Origin: Lachnospiraceae bacterium
Lineage (GTDB): Bacteria; Bacillota; Clostridia; Lachnospirales; Lachnospiraceae
Assembly: GCA_014804445.1 (NCBI GenBank)
Contig: JAAUZU010000026.1
Span: 78,540-134,899, forward strand
Length of the DNA: 56,360 nt
Direction: 5' to 3'
Positions 16,930 through 25,007 of this stretch are shown piece by piece. Each line of letters starts with the position of its first letter. Position 1 is the first letter of the stretch. The notes under the pieces are model-generated. The model was not told where the DNA came from. It saw only the letters and a list, made by a program, of their open reading frames with translations, and did no database searches. The position numbers were made by a program, and so were the translations under genes.

Positions 16930-18597
16930 CTAATCCTCCTTCTTAGGCAGCACAAACGAACTCTTCAAAGATACAATACGGTTAAATACCGGTTCACCTT
17001 CCTCCGAGTCCTTATAATCGACACAGAAGAATCCATTGCGGACAAACTGAAAGCTTTCATATGCCTTCGCATCCGCAAGCTCCGGTTCCAGATATGCCTC
17101 TCTCACAGTCAGTGAATTGGGATTTAAGTTGAGGCTTCCGTCTTCGTTATACACACCGCTCTCTTCGTCTATAATATTTTCATACAGCCTTACTGTTGCT
17201 TTTACGGCTTCCTTGGCCGGAACCCAGTGAATCGTTCCCTTCACTTTTCTGCCGTCCGGACTGTTTCCGCCCTTGGAAGCAGGATCATAGGTACAGTGCA
17301 CCTCCGTAATAACACCGTTCTCATCCTTCACACAGCCGGTACAGGTCACAAAGTAGGCGTTCATCAGCCTTACCTCGTTGCCCGGGAACATACGGAAATA
17401 CTTTCTGGGAGGCTCTTCCATAAAATCCTCCCTCTCAATATACAATTCACGCCCAAAAGGAATCTTGCGTTTTCCCAGTGCTTCATTTTCCAGATTGTTG
17501 GGAGCCTCCAGCATCTCGCTCTCCCCTTCCGGATAATTGTCAATAATCAGCTTTACAGGGTCGAGCACCGCCATCATACGGGGCCGTTTCAGCTTCAGAT
17601 CTTCCCTGATGCAGTACTCCAGCATGGCATAGTCTGCGGAGGAATTGGCCTTGGACACGCCGCAAAGCTCTACAAACATTCTGATGGATTCCGGCGTAAA
17701 GCCCCTTCTCCTGAGCGCTGCAATGGATACCAGCCTCGGGTCGTCCCAGCCGTCCACGATGCCTTCCTCCACCAGCTTCTTGATATAGCGCTTGCCCGTC
17801 ACCACATTGGTCAGATACATCTTGGCAAATTCAATCTGCTTGGGCGGATGGGGATATTCCAGTTCCCGCACTACCCAGTCGTAGAGAGGTCTGTGATCCT
17901 CAAACTCCAGCGTACAGATGGAATGGGTGATGCCCTCGATGGCATCCTCTATCGGATGGGCAAAATCGTACATAGGATAGATACACCATTTATCACCTGT
18001 GTTGTGGTGCGGTATATGCGCCACACGGTATATTACGGGGTCCCGCATATTGATGTTGGGGGACGCCATATCGATGCGCGCACGCAGCACCTTCTCGCCG
18101 TCCGCGTATTTGCCCTCCTTCATCTCCTCAAAGAGTTTCAGGTTTTCCTCCACGCTCCGTCCGGCGCTTGGGTCTTCCTTTCCCGCCTCCGTCAGCGTTC
18201 CCCGATACTCCCTTATCTCGTCGGCGCTCAAATCAGAGACATACGCCTTGCCTTTCTTTATCAGCTTGACGGCGCCTTCATACATTTCCTCAAAATAGCC
18301 GGAGGCAAAAAACAATCTGTCCTCCCAGTCGGCTCCCAGCCATGCCACATCCGCCTTGATGGACTCTACAAATTCTTCCTTTTCCTTCGTCGGGTTGGTG
18401 TCATCAAAACGAACGTTAAATTTTCCGCCATATTTCTGCGCCAGACCATAGTTGAGCAGAATACTCTTTGCATGTCCGATATGCAGATAGCCGTTGGGCT
18501 CCGGTGGAAAACGGGTATGAACCGTGTCGTACACGCCCTCTGCCAAATCCTTGCCAATAATCTGTTCAATAAAATTTCTGCTTTCTGTCTCGCTCAT
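16930..18597 (-). CDS. glnS: Glutaminyl-tRNA synthetase
   Basis: 555 residues, the same length as bacterial GlnRS. It charges tRNA-Gln directly. The HIGH region is [15 protein letters not shown] and the discriminating [17 protein letters not shown] follows. The KMSKS position reads [11 protein letters not shown], so the usual Met-Ser-Lys is replaced by Thr-Gly-Lys. The C-terminal beta-barrel anticodon domain is complete. The ATG at 18597 is chosen because GAGAGG precedes it. GlnRS coexists here with GatCAB, so the transamidation route to Gln-tRNA may not be required. Confidence 0.95.
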   Translation of the reverse strand: MSETESRNFIEQIIGKDLAEGVYDTVHTRFPPEPNGYLHIGHAKSILLNYGLAQKYGGKFNVRFDDTNPTKEKEEFVESIKADVAWLGADWEDRLFFASGYFEEMYEGAVKLIKKGKAYVSDLSADEIREYRGTLTEAGKEDPSAGRSVEENLKLFEEMKEGKYADGEKVLRARIDMASPNINMRDPVIYRVAHIPHHNTGDKWCIYPMYDFAHPIEDAIEGITHSICTLEFEDHRPLYDWVVRELEYPHPPKQIEFAKMYLTNVVTGKRYIKKLVEEGIVDGWDDPRLVSIAALRRRGFTPESIRMFVELCGVSKANSSADYAMLEYCIREDLKLKRPRMMAVLDPVKLIIDNYPEGESEMLEAPNNLENEALGKRKIPFGRELYIEREDFMEEPPRKYFRMFPGNEVRLMNAYFVTCTGCVKDENGVITEVHCTYDPASKGGNSPDGRKVKGTIHWVPAKEAVKATVRLYENIIDEESGVYNEDGSLNLNPNSLTVREAYLEPELADAKAYESFQFVRNGFFCVDYKDSEEGEPVFNRIVSLKSSFVLPKKED

Positions 18598-18655
18598 AAC
18601 CGTCTGACCTCTCACTTCCCTATGCGCGCAGTCTCCGCGCTTTTACATCTAATCT

Positions 18656-21148
18656 CTATCTTAACACATATGCCTCTGCCTTAGCAAGCAGTTCTTCCAG
18701 CGAATAGATGGGACACGAGTACACCTGCTCTCCAACCGTCCCCGCAAACAACCTGCTTCCGCCCTGCTCTATCCCGCAAAGGCCTTCTATTTCAGCAAGC
18801 AGTTTACCGTCGGGATTCAGCATATAGCCCTTGCTTCCCTCGCCGCCAATAAAGAAATTGCCGTCCTTATCCGTCCCGAAAAAGGTGTCCAAATTAATAA
18901 GAGAAATTTCATCAATACTGCCCTTTAAGCTCATGTCCACCGTATCATAGATTTCCAGTGTATTGTCATTGTAAACGACAAACATCAGACTTTCGTCCGT
19001 ACTGTAGAAAATACGATACACCAAATCCGCTCCGGGTACCCCCTTTTCTTTGGCATGATCCACCGCGTCCTGATAAGAAAGGCGGTATGTTTCCGGCACA
19101 ATTACCTCTCCGTCGTACTCCTCCATATCTTCCCACTCACTGTACTTATATACCGTGACATGGTTGTCTGAATAGGGCAGCACCAGATATCCGCCGTTCA
19201 TTATCTCATAATCCAATACATTCTGCGAATGGCACAGAAACACGCTTGACATGATATAGTCATCCCCGCTCTCCACGACAAGCAGATGCAGCTCTCCGCT
19301 TCTGGTAAACACAAGATACCTGTCCAGATTGCTGAATGCTGCGCCGCCCTTTACCGTACTGCTCAGGACAAAGCTTGCATATTCCGAACCGTCCGTCATA
19401 TCCACCAGCATAACATTCTCATAGGAAGTAAGCAGCAGATGATGGGCGCCCTCCGCAAAAGGACGCTGCATGATATCTGCATAAAAATTTTCATACTCTC
19501 TGCTCCATAAAACTTTGCCCGCAGCAAGGTCATATGCCATGAGAACCGTGCTGGCGCTCTTGTAATCGTCTTTGCTGTAGTTCAGCTTAATATACGCTAT
19601 GCCGTCCTTTGTTCTCACCAGCAGATTGTGACCCTTGCCGACGGGAATCGGGTCAGAAATCACATTTTCCGAAAGATTCCAGAAACACAGAAAATTTTCC
19701 GTCTCCCAAAAATAAGAATCCTCTATCGGCTGTTCCTCCATAAAAATCAAATACGCACTGTCATCGCTGAAGAAAATCTCAGTACCTAAATCCCTTCCCT
19801 CCTCAGGCGCATATTCATAGAGCTGTGTCAGCGTCTGCGTATCATATATGCACATTTTCGTCAAGTCTCGGACAACAAAATATTTTTCCTGCCCATCCGC
19901 ATACACACCTAACACGGATGTGTTTTCAACAGTATCCGTTACCTTTCCCTGCGCAATGTCATAAACCAATGCACCATCCTCAACCGCTGTGTAGAGCAGC
20001 CTGTTATTGTCCAAAAACACGCAGTCCGTCTCGGATGCAACCGCAAAAGCGGAATCCCGAATCGTCCCCAGCACCGTTCCGGAGTCAATATCCCAGATCG
20101 TCAGCACTTCCGACTTGTCACAGGTCAGAAGCGTTTCCCTGTCCTGTGACACCACCATTAAATCGATGACGCCCGCCGTTTCCATCTGGTATTGCGGTTT
20201 TATCCTGCTGCCATTGTCATAGACATACATAGCGCTCGTCAGCGCATACTGTGCCTCCGCAGTATAAGGCATCTCCATACCGTTGTACTCCGTCAGCGCC
20301 TGTCTTGCCGTCTCGATTGCGCCGATTCTGTCTCCGGTGTCAAGCCGACGGGCGGATTCTTCCGCAAGACTGACTGCCTGATACAGTAGAAGATTTTGGT
20401 TCTGTATACTGATCTCCATGCTTTGCGCCCGGATTTCCGCGCTCTGCGCCTGTATCTGTTCCTTCTGCTTTTGTATCTGCAGCACCATCGCGGTACTTAT
20501 CGTGCCAAAAGCAAAGCACACGATTGAGCCTGTCAGAGACGCTGCCAGTATCCGGCGCATTTTTCTTTCCCGATGCCTCTGGCGCAAGTCGTCATAGGTC
20601 AGGGAAAACATGGGCGCCATCAGACGCAGAATCTCCGTCCGCATGGCTTTTAACATCTCTTTTTTATTTTTTCCGCGTACATCCGCCGCCAGCGGCTCCA
20701 TCGCCCTTTTTACGGTTTCCGTCGTGCCGTCCGGCTTTTCCACGGTTTCTTCGTAAAAGAGCAGTTCCTCGGGAAAAGAGTCTTCCGGCTCCCCTTCTAT
20801 CAGAACGGCAAAGACCTTCTCCCGCCCGTGCAGGCGGATAAAGGTCTCGATTTCCTTTTTGCACCACAAAGACTCTCTAAGCCGCGGAGAACAGATGACA
20901 ATCAGAAATTCCGAACCCTGCAGCGCCTGCATAATCGGGTCCTCCAGATTGCTGGTGAGCGGCAGTTCGTCCTTGTCGCGGAATACCCGCTCTATCTTTT
21001 TCCGCCCTGCTTTTTTGGATACATTGCCGGGCAGACGGAACGCCTCCAACTGTTTATGCAGGTTCTCCGCCACAAATTTGTCGAGCTCGCTGTGCCTGTA
21101 GCTGATAAAGGCATCATAGGTATACTTTTTTTCCGCTTCTTTCTCCAT
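18656..21148 (-). CDS. TIR domain - transmembrane - beta-propeller protein
   Basis: 830 residues. Residues 8-150 are a TIR domain: YDAFISYRHSELD (box 1), VFRDKDELPLTSNL (BB loop), and SPRLRESLWCKKEIETF with the Trp-Cys and the Glu expected at the NADase site. A hydrophobic segment follows (about 205-228), then a coiled coil rich in Gln (about 232-262). The remaining 550 residues have repeated beta-strand patterns such as VLTIWDIDSGTVLGTI, typical of a WD40-like propeller outside the membrane. The start codon overlaps the stop of the upstream DHH gene by one base, and glnS follows 58 bases later. Sensor or effector; role unknown. Confidence 0.85.
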   Translation of the reverse strand: MEKEAEKKYTYDAFISYRHSELDKFVAENLHKQLEAFRLPGNVSKKAGRKKIERVFRDKDELPLTSNLEDPIMQALQGSEFLIVICSPRLRESLWCKKEIETFIRLHGREKVFAVLIEGEPEDSFPEELLFYEETVEKPDGTTETVKRAMEPLAADVRGKNKKEMLKAMRTEILRLMAPMFSLTYDDLRQRHRERKMRRILAASLTGSIVCFAFGTISTAMVLQIQKQKEQIQAQSAEIRAQSMEISIQNQNLLLYQAVSLAEESARRLDTGDRIGAIETARQALTEYNGMEMPYTAEAQYALTSAMYVYDNGSRIKPQYQMETAGVIDLMVVSQDRETLLTCDKSEVLTIWDIDSGTVLGTIRDSAFAVASETDCVFLDNNRLLYTAVEDGALVYDIAQGKVTDTVENTSVLGVYADGQEKYFVVRDLTKMCIYDTQTLTQLYEYAPEEGRDLGTEIFFSDDSAYLIFMEEQPIEDSYFWETENFLCFWNLSENVISDPIPVGKGHNLLVRTKDGIAYIKLNYSKDDYKSASTVLMAYDLAAGKVLWSREYENFYADIMQRPFAEGAHHLLLTSYENVMLVDMTDGSEYASFVLSSTVKGGAAFSNLDRYLVFTRSGELHLLVVESGDDYIMSSVFLCHSQNVLDYEIMNGGYLVLPYSDNHVTVYKYSEWEDMEEYDGEVIVPETYRLSYQDAVDHAKEKGVPGADLVYRIFYSTDESLMFVVYNDNTLEIYDTVDMSLKGSIDEISLINLDTFFGTDKDGNFFIGGEGSKGYMLNPDGKLLAEIEGLCGIEQGGSRLFAGTVGEQVYSCPIYSLEELLAKAEAYVLR

Positions 21149-22683
21149 TATGCTTCCTCCACGACAATTTCATCGTAGGTTTTTGCAAAAATATCCTTTT
21201 CTACCACATATACATCGTGTAAATCGTTACGGCGGACAGCCAGATAGTCACCCGGACGCCCTAACATGTACTTTTCCTTGTCCCATGCCGTAAACACCTT
21301 CACGCCTTTGGTCAGCGGGCGCGCGTAAATCTGTACCTCGCCGGTGGGCACACACATCATGGCATAGTCAGTAAGCACCAGATCTTTTCCGTCCGACCTG
21401 TTTTTTATCATCGGCACATACTCCGAACTGGCGCCGTACCCGCTGCTCGTATACTTCTGGTTCAGTTCCATATAGGACTGCTCAAATTTTGCCCTGTGGT
21501 TCGGGTAAACCTCGCCTTTGATACCGATGATGATGTACAAATCTTCTTCCACCGTCAGGTTGATATCACCCTCCAGCGTCCTTATGGTGATGGGCGTTCC
21601 AATGGGCAGAACCTGCGCCGCCTTGACAAAGCCAACGGGAATTTTCCGTTTGTGATAAAGCTTCATATCGCTTGTGTCCGCTTCGTACTCATTGGAATAG
21701 ATAACCGTAAAGCTGTCGAAATACTCCGTCATACGGTTGTTAAAATACCCTTCGGCATGGAGGGTCGGATAATGCTCTTCATACAGCTTCATGCTGACAA
21801 AACCGCCCGCCTTCTCGTAATGTCCGCCGCCCGATCCGATATTTTCCGTGAGATATGACGCAAGCTCACTTGCGTTTACCTCCTTGATACAGCTTCTGAC
21901 TGACAGCTTATAGCCGTCACCGGTTTCGTTGAATACCACACAGGTTTTGATAATGTCCACCTGCAGCAGAAAATCACTGATAAGTCCGAGTATGTTCGGG
22001 TCGCAGGGCTGCGCCTTAATCACCGCAAATTCATAATCGTCGTTGTAGCTGTAGCGAATCATGGCAATGCCCGCTATCTCCAGTTCTTTCAAGGAAAGAT
22101 TGGAATTGCGGAACAGCGTAATCAGCGACTTGTCATAGGGAAGCGCCTCGCGCATATCCATGTCAAGCGGATTGTAGAGCTCCGAAAACTGATTGGTGTC
22201 CGTGTACAGACCATAATACAGCGCTGTTCCCAGACCATTTTCGTCGTCTACCTTAAATCCCGCGTCCCCCAAAAGCTTCCAGACAAGCGTGGAACAGCTT
22301 CCCAGATGGGACTGGATGATACTTAAGGGTATGCTCTCAACCTCCTCCTGATGATGATCGATAATGGCGATTTCATCGCCCGTAATTCCGGTTACATTGC
22401 CCGCGCCATACTGGCAGTCAACCGTAATCAACAGCCCGCCCACATGTAGCTTTGCATTTGCCTCCGGCTTAATATACTCCACGGGAATGTGAAGTTTTTC
22501 TATCATCAGCACCAGATTGGACTTCTGAATCTTGTTTCTGCCGCTGTAAACCAGCCGGACATCCTTTCCCTTCTCTTTAAAATAGCAGTACAGACCATAG
22601 CCCGACGCCAGCGCATCGGCGTCGGGATTGTCGTGGCACTGTATGGTTACTAAATCAAATCCATCTAAATCTTGTAATTTCAT
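21148..22683 (-). CDS. DHH/DHHA1 family phosphoesterase
   Basis: 511 residues. HDNPDADALASGYGL is the first DHH metal motif; VDCQYGAG and AIIDHHQEEV, with the name-giving DHH, follow. The DHHA1 half contains NIGSGGGHYEKAGGF. Such enzymes degrade nanoRNA, pAp or cyclic dinucleotides (NrnA, RecJ and PDE types). The last 170 residues are an extra domain I do not recognise. The ATG at 22683 has AAAGG upstream; the longer frame would overlap the formyltransferase gene. It is translationally coupled to the TIR gene (TAATG). Confidence 0.88.
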   Translation of the reverse strand: MKLQDLDGFDLVTIQCHDNPDADALASGYGLYCYFKEKGKDVRLVYSGRNKIQKSNLVLMIEKLHIPVEYIKPEANAKLHVGGLLITVDCQYGAGNVTGITGDEIAIIDHHQEEVESIPLSIIQSHLGSCSTLVWKLLGDAGFKVDDENGLGTALYYGLYTDTNQFSELYNPLDMDMREALPYDKSLITLFRNSNLSLKELEIAGIAMIRYSYNDDYEFAVIKAQPCDPNILGLISDFLLQVDIIKTCVVFNETGDGYKLSVRSCIKEVNASELASYLTENIGSGGGHYEKAGGFVSMKLYEEHYPTLHAEGYFNNRMTEYFDSFTVIYSNEYEADTSDMKLYHKRKIPVGFVKAAQVLPIGTPITIRTLEGDINLTVEEDLYIIIGIKGEVYPNHRAKFEQSYMELNQKYTSSGYGASSEYVPMIKNRSDGKDLVLTDYAMMCVPTGEVQIYARPLTKGVKVFTAWDKEKYMLGRPGDYLAVRRNDLHDVYVVEKDIFAKTYDEIVVEEA

Positions 22684-22702
22684 AACCCGCCCTTTTCTCT
22701 CC

Positions 22703-23881
22703 TTAATGATGGAATAACCGGATTCCGGTAAATGCCATTGCCATATCATACTTGTCGCAGCACTCGATTACCAAATCGTCCCTTACCGAGCCGCCCGGCT
22801 GTGCAATATATCTGACGCCGCTCTTTCTCGCCCTCTCCACATTGTCGGAGAACGGGAAAAAGGCGTCTGAGCCTAAAGTCACATCCTGCATTTTGTCAAG
22901 CCATGCCCGCTTCTCCTCCGCCGTGAACACGGGCGGCTTTTCCTTAAATACTCTCTGCCATGCGCCCTCGGAGAGCACATCCATATATTCCTCGCCAATG
23001 TAATTGTCGATAGCATTGTCCCTGTCCGCTCTTCCCAGAGTGTCCACAAACTGTAAGGAAAGCACCTGCGGTGACTGGCGCAAAAACCAGTTGTCCGCCT
23101 TCTGTCCTGCCAGCCTTGTGCAGTGCACGCGGGACTGCTGTCCTGCGCCGATACCGATTGCCTGTCCGTCCTTCACGTAGCATACGGAATTGGACTGGGT
23201 ATACTTCAGCGTAATCAGCGCAATCTTCATGTCCATCAGAGCCTGCGCCGGAATCTCTTTATTTTTGGTGACGATATTGCCGAGAAGCGCATCGTCGATG
23301 GCAAGCTCATTCCTGCCCTGCTCGAAGGTGATACCATACACCTGCTTTTTCTCAACAGGAGCAGGCACATAGGACTCGTCAATCTGTATGATATTGTATG
23401 CGCCCTTTTTCTTTGCCTTAAGAAGTGCAAGGGCCTCTTCCGTATAGCCCGGGGCAATCACGCCGTCGGACACCTCTCTCTTAATCAGGCGCGCCGTGTC
23501 CTCGTCGCACACATCGGAAAGCGCGATAAAGTCGCCAAAGGAAGACATTCTGTCCGCGCCGCGGGCTCTCGCATAGGCACAGGCAAGCGGGGAAAGCTCT
23601 CCCAGATCGTCCACCCAGTAAATCTTCGCAAGCGTCTCTGTCAGCGGAAGTCCCACTGCCGCTCCCGCGGGGGATACATGCTTAAAAGAAGCCGCCGCCG
23701 GAAGTGCGCTTGCCGCCTTCAGTTCCTTTACAAGCTGCCAGCCGTTAAAGGCGTCCAAAAAGTTGATGTAGCCGGGCTTTCCGTTTAAGACGGTAACCGG
23801 AAGCTCGCTTCCGTCTTCCATGTAGATGCGGGAAGGCTTCTGGTTGGGGTTGCAGCCGTATTTCAGTTCGATTTCGTTCAT
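22703..23881 (-). CDS. AICAR formyltransferase (stand-alone PurH C-terminal activity)
   Basis: 392 residues that correspond only to the AICAR transformylase half of PurH. It transfers a formyl group from 10-formyl-THF to AICAR, the ninth step of IMP synthesis. Signatures: ASFKHVSPAGAAVG with the catalytic Lys-His, LKYTQSNSVCYVKDGQ, and DAFFPFSDNVERA near the end. The IMP cyclohydrolase half is absent; a PurO-type enzyme encoded just upstream supplies that step. This split arrangement differs from the fused PurH of most bacteria. First gene of the run leading to DHH, TIR and glnS. Confidence 0.92.
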   Translation of the reverse strand: MNEIELKYGCNPNQKPSRIYMEDGSELPVTVLNGKPGYINFLDAFNGWQLVKELKAASALPAAASFKHVSPAGAAVGLPLTETLAKIYWVDDLGELSPLACAYARARGADRMSSFGDFIALSDVCDEDTARLIKREVSDGVIAPGYTEEALALLKAKKKGAYNIIQIDESYVPAPVEKKQVYGITFEQGRNELAIDDALLGNIVTKNKEIPAQALMDMKIALITLKYTQSNSVCYVKDGQAIGIGAGQQSRVHCTRLAGQKADNWFLRQSPQVLSLQFVDTLGRADRDNAIDNYIGEEYMDVLSEGAWQRVFKEKPPVFTAEEKRAWLDKMQDVTLGSDAFFPFSDNVERARKSGVRYIAQPGGSVRDDLVIECCDKYDMAMAFTGIRLFHH

Positions 23882-23909
23882 GTTTTGTCTCCTTATGATT
23901 TTCTTTTTT

Positions 23910-24110
23910 GTAATTGGGAAATATAGTAACTATGCAGTTGTCATTGTGTATATGGTATATTCCAACGCAGACACGCTCTCGCTCCGAGCCAGCCGTAGCG
24001 GTACTAAGCTCGAAAATACCTCGCTAAGTACCGACGGCTGGCAAGGGTCTGCTTATGGAATATACCATGTACACAATTCGAAAGCGGCAAATGTGCGCTT
24101 TGCAATTACC
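23910..24110. repeat. Long palindromic element, family 1, copy E
   Basis: The inner arms 23945-23972 and 24048-24075 pair over about 28 bases (GGTATATTCC / GGAATATACC). The outer ends GTAATTG and GCAATTAC also pair. The core on the plus strand is ACGCTCTCGCTCCGAGC, then GTAGCGGTACTAAGCTCG, AAAATACCTCGCTAAGTACC, with the inner stem GCCAGCCG / CGGCTGGC. It lies between purO and the formyltransferase gene, next to family 2 copy I. Confidence 0.9.
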
Positions 24111-24263
24111 CAAAACCGTAACATAGTTGTTTGCAAAACTTCTCTGCAAGTCACAGGAAATGATCAATATAGACAAAATAAGGGCGACTTGCCACGCTTC
24201 GGAGGCGTTTTTGTCTATATTGAACATTTCCGTCACTTGCAGAAAACATTTCGCTATTACCTG
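24111..24263. repeat. Long palindromic element, family 2, copy I
   Basis: Arms 24143-24178 and 24208-24243 pair (CAATATAGACAAAA / TTTTGTCTATATTG, with CTGCAAGT at the base). The loop is AAGGGCGACTTGCCACGC followed by TTCGGAGGC. It directly abuts copy E, sharing the GCAATTACC boundary, and ends within three bases of the purO stop codon. Confidence 0.87.
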
Positions 24264-24265
24264 CC

Positions 24266-24973
24266 CTACTGATTTTTATTGACAATCTTTGTCCGGTATT
24301 CTCCCGTCGCAATGTCAATATACCTTACGAAGAGAGATACCTTATTCTCCTCGTTCAGGCTGTTCCAGAGCATTGCGGTAAAGGCTTCCATGTCGTCGGG
24401 GATTTCTACTTTTTTCGGCTCGCCTGAAAAGCTGGGGAGGGGTGTGCCGTCATGCATATAGGTATGGATAAAGCGGCCTTCACCTGCTGCGGGGTTCTCA
24501 TAATCGAAGGTGTAACGCAGACAGGAAGCGGCGTCCCCGTCATTGCTCTTTAAGATGGACATGGCGTAACGGTAGCTGCCGTTCTCTACTTGCAGTAAAC
24601 CGGAAATACGCGGTGTGTAGTTGGGTGCGTCGGGCTCAAATTCACGGCTCCGCAAAGCTTCCTCAAAGGTGAGTCCTTTTTCAAAGCCCTCATAAACCGT
24701 ATCTGTCTGGTCACCGTTCGTCACAATCGTCCTGTTTCCCAGAACACGGACCGGCGCATAAATAATCAGGCTGGGGTCCTCTAACTTGGACGGGTCAAAA
24801 GCCTCCGTGCGGATTCCCTCGCCTTCCTCTGCAAAAATACGGTTGCGGCTGTTTGAGCTGCGTCCCATGATAAAATACGCCGTCACCGCATATCTGCCGT
24901 CCTTCGACCTGCCGATGACAATCCCTCTTCCGGGATAGCTGTTTTCCTTTAACTCCTGTTCCAGTGATAACAT
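24266..24973 (-). CDS. IMP cyclohydrolase, PurO type
   Basis: 235 residues matching the archaeal-type IMP cyclohydrolase family: YPGRGIVIGRSKDGRYAV, then AYFIMGRSSNSRNRIF, and later NYTPRISGLL. It would close FAICAR to IMP, the last step of IMP synthesis. It complements the stand-alone AICAR formyltransferase downstream. The ATG at 24973 has a perfect AAGGAGG; an upstream in-frame extension has none and would overlap the GGDEF-EAL gene. Confidence 0.85.
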   Translation of the reverse strand: MLSLEQELKENSYPGRGIVIGRSKDGRYAVTAYFIMGRSSNSRNRIFAEEGEGIRTEAFDPSKLEDPSLIIYAPVRVLGNRTIVTNGDQTDTVYEGFEKGLTFEEALRSREFEPDAPNYTPRISGLLQVENGSYRYAMSILKSNDGDAASCLRYTFDYENPAAGEGRFIHTYMHDGTPLPSFSGEPKKVEIPDDMEAFTAMLWNSLNEENKVSLFVRYIDIATGEYRTKIVNKNQ

Positions 24974-25007
24974 GTTTCCTCCTTGCCGCAGGTTCTTATC
25001 CGCCCGC

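Noticed and set aside
22703..23881. A truncated, inactive purH
   Set aside because: The formyltransferase domain is complete and a PurO-type cyclohydrolase gene lies next to it, so a split pathway explains the missing half.
23826..24272. Open reading frame of 148 codons across palindromic copies E and I
   Set aside because: It is made of inverted-repeat sequence, has no ribosome binding site and runs through the hairpins; similar frames occur in every copy because the core is stop-poor.
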